In this document: positions 60,562 to 64,000 of the stretch, in pieces
Numbering within the stretch: the stretch's first letter is position 1
Layout of the letters: every line of letters begins with the position of its first letter
From: Peribacillus sp044761665
Lineage (GTDB): Bacteria; Bacillota; Bacilli; Bacillales; DSM-1321
Reading direction: 5' to 3'
Assembly: GCF_044761665.1 (NCBI RefSeq)
Contig: NZ_JBIWCW010000002.1
Span: 186,001 to 250,000, forward strand
DNA: 64,000 bases
Made by a program: the position numbers and the translations under genes
Notes under the pieces: generated by a model
Told to the model about the DNA's origin: nothing
What the model saw: the letters and a program-made list of their open reading frames with translations, nothing else
Databases searched by the model: none

Positions 60562-61464
60562 ATGGCTGAAATTGCAACGAATACACCGCCGATCATTCCT
60601 CCTCAAGAGGTAGAGGAAAAAGCCATTTCTCCCTGGAAGGAAGGTTGGAAAAGCTTCAAGAAAAATAAGGTTGCCCTGGTTGGCCTGGGGATTGTCCTAT
60701 TTTTCATTATACTGGCTATTTTCGCCCCGCTCATTGCCCCCTATTCATTTGAAGGGCAGAAGCTAAGTGACAAACATTTGGCTCCTTCGGCTGATCATTG
60801 GTTCGGCACCGACGAGTTTGGCCGTGATATCTTGAGCCGGATCATCTATGGCTCGCGATTATCGCTATGGGTAGGCTTTTTATCAGTGGCTGGTTCTGTA
60901 GTGGTCGGGTCTTTCCTCGGCATCATTGCCGGGTATTACGGTAAGTGGATTGATACGATTATTTCGAGACTGTTTGACATTGTACTGGCGTTTCCGAGCA
61001 TTCTGCTAGCGATAGCGGTTGTAGCGGTATTGGGACCGTCCCTACGCAATGCACTCATCGCGATTGCAATCGTCAATGTCCCAACGTTCGGAAGACTTTT
61101 GCGCTCACGAGTTTTGACCGTAAAAGAAGAGGAATACGTAACGGCTGCTAAGGCGATTGGAATGGGGGATGTCAGGATATTACTTCATCACGTCCTTCCG
61201 AACAGCCTCGCGCCAATCATTGTCCAAGGGACTTTAGCGATAGCGACGGCCATCATTGAGTGTGCGGCGCTCGGGTTCCTTGGTCTCGGTGCACAACCAC
61301 CATCACCAGAATGGGGTAAGATGCTTGCGGATTCACGCCAGTTCATCATTCAGGCTCCTTGGACCGTGCTTTTCCCAGGAATCGCCATTATGTTGACGGT
61401 ACTTGGTTTCAACCTAATGGGAGATGGTTTGCGTGATGCATTGGATCCAAGAATGAAAAACTAG
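60562..61464 (+). CDS. Oligopeptide/dipeptide ABC transporter permease, OppC/DppC type
   Basis: A 300-residue permease. An N-terminal OppC leader (WKSFKKNKVALVGLGIVLFF) comes before HWFGTDEFGRDILSRIIYGSRLSL, and the EAA loop is TAAKAIGMGDVRILLHHVLPNSLAPI. Last gene of the importer; GGGAGG precedes the start and a terminator follows. Confidence 0.93.
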   Translation: MAEIATNTPPIIPPQEVEEKAISPWKEGWKSFKKNKVALVGLGIVLFFIILAIFAPLIAPYSFEGQKLSDKHLAPSADHWFGTDEFGRDILSRIIYGSRLSLWVGFLSVAGSVVVGSFLGIIAGYYGKWIDTIISRLFDIVLAFPSILLAIAVVAVLGPSLRNALIAIAIVNVPTFGRLLRSRVLTVKEEEYVTAAKAIGMGDVRILLHHVLPNSLAPIIVQGTLAIATAIIECAALGFLGLGAQPPSPEWGKMLADSRQFIIQAPWTVLFPGIAIMLTVLGFNLMGDGLRDALDPRMKN

Positions 61465-61468
61465 AGGA

Positions 61469-61507
61469 AAAAGGCGATGGTTTCTTTCGAAAACCATTGC
61501 CTTTTTT
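61469..61507 (+). terminator. Terminator of the peptide importer operon
   Basis: GGCGATGGTTT pairs with AAACCATTGCC with one wobble, flanked by A-run and T-run. The 180 bases from here to the next gene are AT-rich with no further supported site. Confidence 0.92.
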
Positions 61508-61690
61508 CCGTTTTTATATATTTTACATATAAGTAGTAATTATTGCTTTTATTGAAAATAAACCTATTATACTAGATTGCTATAGGAAAAAAGTGACTAT
61601 TATCTCTTAAAATCACGCTAAAATTTATGATACTTTTATACCTATAAGGAAAATTATAGAAATTTACTATTTTAGAGGAGGAATCGTTCA

Positions 61691-64000
61691 TTGATAAAAC
61701 GTATCTTGCCCATTCTAGCAATCTTTTTATTGGTCTTTACAGCAACTGTTTCCGCTGCTAATCTTCCTGATCCCTCAATCGGAACGAACAAGGGAAAGAA
61801 AAATCAGGAAAGCATATTGAAGTTGAACAAAGAAGAGAAGGAAAAGAAATACAAAAGCAATGACAAGGTCAGGGTAATCGTAGAGATGAAGGAAGCCCCA
61901 GCCATAGAATATGCATCTAAGGAAGGCAAACGCTTTAAAGAGCTAACTAAAAGTAAAAGGGCCGAATTGAAGTCTAACAAACTATCTGCACAGAAGAACG
62001 TGAAAAAGAAAGTAAAAGACAAAAAGATAGATTTCAAGGAACTTGAAAGTTTTACGACGGTTCTGAATGGGTTCAGTGCAGAGCTGCAATATGGTGAGGT
62101 CGAAAAAGTGGCGGCAATGCCTGAAGTGGCTGACGTACATATTGTGAATGAATATGAACGACCTGTTGAAAAGCCGGATATGGTATATAGCAAGGAACTG
62201 ATCCAAGCCCAGGAAGCTTGGCGGGAATATGGATATACGGGAGAGGGAATGGTCGTCGGAATCATTGATACCGGGATTGACCCGTCTCATCGTGACATGA
62301 TTCTTAGTGATGCTTCAAAGGGGGAACTGACGAAAACGGAAGTCAGTGAAATGATAGAAGCCAATCATTTACTTGGAAAGTATTATACGGAAAAGGTCCC
62401 TTACGGATATAACTATATGGATGATAATCAAGAGATCCTCGACCTCGCTGAGGGAGCTTCGATGCATGGGATGCACGTTGCCGGGACCGCAGCGGCTAAT
62501 GGGGATGAAGAGAATGGCGGCATTAAAGGGGTGGCTCCTGAAGCGCAGCTGCTAGCGTTGAAGGTGTTTGGGAATGACCCTGATGTGAAGACGACCTGGG
62601 GGGATATTTATATCAAGGCGATTGATGATGCCATTATTCTCGGTGCAGATGTCTTGAACATGAGCCTTGGTTCGACAGCAGGCTTTGTCTCAGAGGAAGA
62701 CCCTGAGCAGCAGGCCGTTTCAAGAGCCGTACAAAATGGGATCGTGATGTCGATTTCAGCAGGGAACTCGGCCCATTTCGGAAACGGGTTCGCCAACCCG
62801 CGGGCATCGAATCCTGATATCGGTATCGCCGGTGCACCTGGACTTGCTTATGATTCTCTTCAAGTGGCATCGATTGAAAATAACTATCTGGATTTAGATG
62901 CAGCTACCTATAAGATTAACGAGCAGGAAGGGAAAGCGCCGTTCATGTCGGCTTCGAGCGTACATCCTAACGATTTAAAGGAAAAAACGCATCAGTTAGT
63001 CGATGCAGGCCTTGGAACCCCCGAGGAGCTGGCTAAGGTGGATGTAAAAGGCAAGTTTGCCCTCATCGAGCGCGGAGGAATAACCTTTATTGAAAAAACG
63101 CAAAACGCCCAGAGTGCTGGAGCGGCAGGCGTCATTATTTATAACAATGCCGATGGATATATATCCATGGCTACGGAACCAAGCATAACGATTCCCCAGC
63201 TATTCATGCTTAAATCGGATGGTGCGAAGTTGCAGGCTGCCTTATCGGAAGGGGAAGAAGTGACGATCACTTTCAATAGGGATAAGTTGAAATCAGCCAA
63301 TCCCGAGGCTGGGAAAATGAGTGCTTTCACTTCTTGGGGCGTCGCACCGAATCTCGATTTCAAACCAGAGATCACAGCACCAGGGGGACAGATTTATTCT
63401 ACGTTGAACAATGATGAATATGGCATGATGAGCGGGACGTCGATGGCAGCGCCCCATGTATCAGGCGGATCTGCCCTCGTCCTGGAAAGAGTCGATAAAG
63501 ACTTGAATGCGAATGGTTTTGAGAGGGCAAACTTGGCCAAAAACCTGATGATGAATACTTCTCAGCCTGTAATCGATCAAGGCATGGTCAATCATGCTTA
63601 TGGATGGGATATTCCCTACTCGCCGCGTAGGCAAGGAGCTGGAATCATGCAATTGAATTCAGCGTTGGCTACACCCGTGGTGGTGACCGAGGCGTTCACC
63701 AATGTGGCAAAAGTTGCGTTGAAAGAGGTGGGAAATACATTTGCCTTTACTTTAAAGGTTGAAAATTTGAGTGATGAAGCAGTTATATATGATGTATTGG
63801 GGAATATCCAAACAGACTATGCCATCCAAGGACAACTTGGTTATGCAGCAAATCAATTAGAAGCACAGGAAATACAGGATGCTTCAATAAAAATTAATAA
63901 CCATAATCAAGAAGAAATTACCGTCCCAGCTAAGAAATCGGTTAATGTTGAAGTGAAGGTCGACCTTTCCAAAGCTAAGGTGCTCGGCGATGACCTCGAA
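61691..64000 (+). CDS. Secreted subtilisin-family serine protease, cut by the window end
   Basis: An open frame of 770 codons with no stop before base 64000. It starts at TTG (61691), 9 nt after AGAGGAGG. Signal peptide about 1-22 (SAAN), I9-type propeptide (about 55-140). Catalytic D193 (IIDTGID), H259 (MHGMHVAGT, with Met in place of the usual Thr), N359 (SAGNSAHFG) and S584 (GTSMAAPHVSGG). A PA domain interrupts the catalytic domain (about 435-525). After residue 650 a Fn3-like region begins, as in C5a-peptidase/lactocepin-type subtilases. Distinct from the protease at 22797. Confidence 0.93.
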   Translation, partial: MIKRILPILAIFLLVFTATVSAANLPDPSIGTNKGKKNQESILKLNKEEKEKKYKSNDKVRVIVEMKEAPAIEYASKEGKRFKELTKSKRAELKSNKLSAQKNVKKKVKDKKIDFKELESFTTVLNGFSAELQYGEVEKVAAMPEVADVHIVNEYERPVEKPDMVYSKELIQAQEAWREYGYTGEGMVVGIIDTGIDPSHRDMILSDASKGELTKTEVSEMIEANHLLGKYYTEKVPYGYNYMDDNQEILDLAEGASMHGMHVAGTAAANGDEENGGIKGVAPEAQLLALKVFGNDPDVKTTWGDIYIKAIDDAIILGADVLNMSLGSTAGFVSEEDPEQQAVSRAVQNGIVMSISAGNSAHFGNGFANPRASNPDIGIAGAPGLAYDSLQVASIENNYLDLDAATYKINEQEGKAPFMSASSVHPNDLKEKTHQLVDAGLGTPEELAKVDVKGKFALIERGGITFIEKTQNAQSAGAAGVIIYNNADGYISMATEPSITIPQLFMLKSDGAKLQAALSEGEEVTITFNRDKLKSANPEAGKMSAFTSWGVAPNLDFKPEITAPGGQIYSTLNNDEYGMMSGTSMAAPHVSGGSALVLERVDKDLNANGFERANLAKNLMMNTSQPVIDQGMVNHAYGWDIPYSPRRQGAGIMQLNSALATPVVVTEAFTNVAKVALKEVGNTFAFTLKVENLSDEAVIYDVLGNIQTDYAIQGQLGYAANQLEAQEIQDASIKINNHNQEEITVPAKKSVNVEVKVDLSKAKVLGDDLE

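Noticed and set aside
1..64000. Mobile elements, prophage, genomic island, tRNA or rRNA genes
   Set aside because: No transposase, integrase, phage gene, terminal repeats or tRNA-like cloverleaf was noticed; gene order is the conserved Bacillaceae backbone throughout.

Overview
The window is chromosomal core sequence from an endospore-forming, motile, low-to-moderate G+C member of the Bacillaceae. Evidence: spo0F, spoIIR, spoIID, spoIIQ and spoIIID, sigma-A, sigma-H, sigma-E and sigma-D type promoters, GGAGG ribosome binding sites with frequent TTG/GTG starts, and a gene order matching the pyrG-to-ssbB arc of Bacillus subtilis. The nuo operon after atpC is absent from B. subtilis but known in the B. 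cereus group and relatives, so a Bacillus/Peribacillus-like species is likely; the species cannot be fixed from sequence alone. Almost every gene reads rightward. Only ywjG, a VanZ-like gene and ywpF read leftward. I see no tRNA, rRNA, insertion sequence, prophage or CRISPR array.

Layout. 1-10.3 kb: pyrG, ywjG, spo0F, fbaA, tal, murAB, glpX, rho, rpmE, tdk (CTP synthesis, sporulation phosphorelay, glycolysis/gluconeogenesis, wall precursor, termination, ribosome, thymidine salvage). 10.4-22.7 kb: a small lipoprotein, prfA-prmC (release factor and its methylase), spoIIR, a DnaA-box cluster in front of ywlC, mntP, ywlE, a chemoreceptor, rpiB, ywlG, glyA, upp, mnaA. 22.8-25.0 kb: a secreted Vpr-like subtilase. 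25.1-32.4 kb: the ATP synthase operon, headed by a broken atpZ and then atpIBEFHAGDC. 32.5-43.0 kb: an 11-gene complex I operon, nuoABCDHIJKLMN, with no nuoEFG. 43.2-50.4 kb: ywzB, ywmB, murAA, spoIID, VanZ-like, spoIIQ, spoIIID, mbl. 50.7-55.5 kb: flhO, flhP, epuA, fabZ, a small lipoprotein, ywpF, ssbB and an unknown coiled-coil gene. 55.8-61.5 kb: a five-gene oligopeptide/dipeptide ABC importer. 61.7 kb to the end: a second secreted subtilase running off the window.

How the genes work together. The atp and nuo operons form a respiratory block: the nuo complex should pump protons and the ATP synthase use them. SpoIIR, SpoIID, SpoIIQ, SpoIIID and Spo0F cover phosphorelay, forespore-to-mother-cell signalling, engulfment and mother-cell control. 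MurAA, MurAB and Mbl serve wall synthesis. The secreted subtilases and the peptide importer fit together as a protein-scavenging route (inference).

I found no wholly new multi-gene system. The best leads are a multiply broken atpZ; a nuoC with a 105-bp tandem repeat coding for an Ala/Lys/Glu-rich N-terminal extension; a complex I lacking its NADH module with a near-consensus cre site on its promoter; a DnaA-box cluster reaching into ywlC; a 13-bp hairpin that hides the ywmB ribosome binding site; and structured leaders before pyrG, nuoA and flhO. All positional and motif statements come from reading by eye; no folding, alignment or database search was run.
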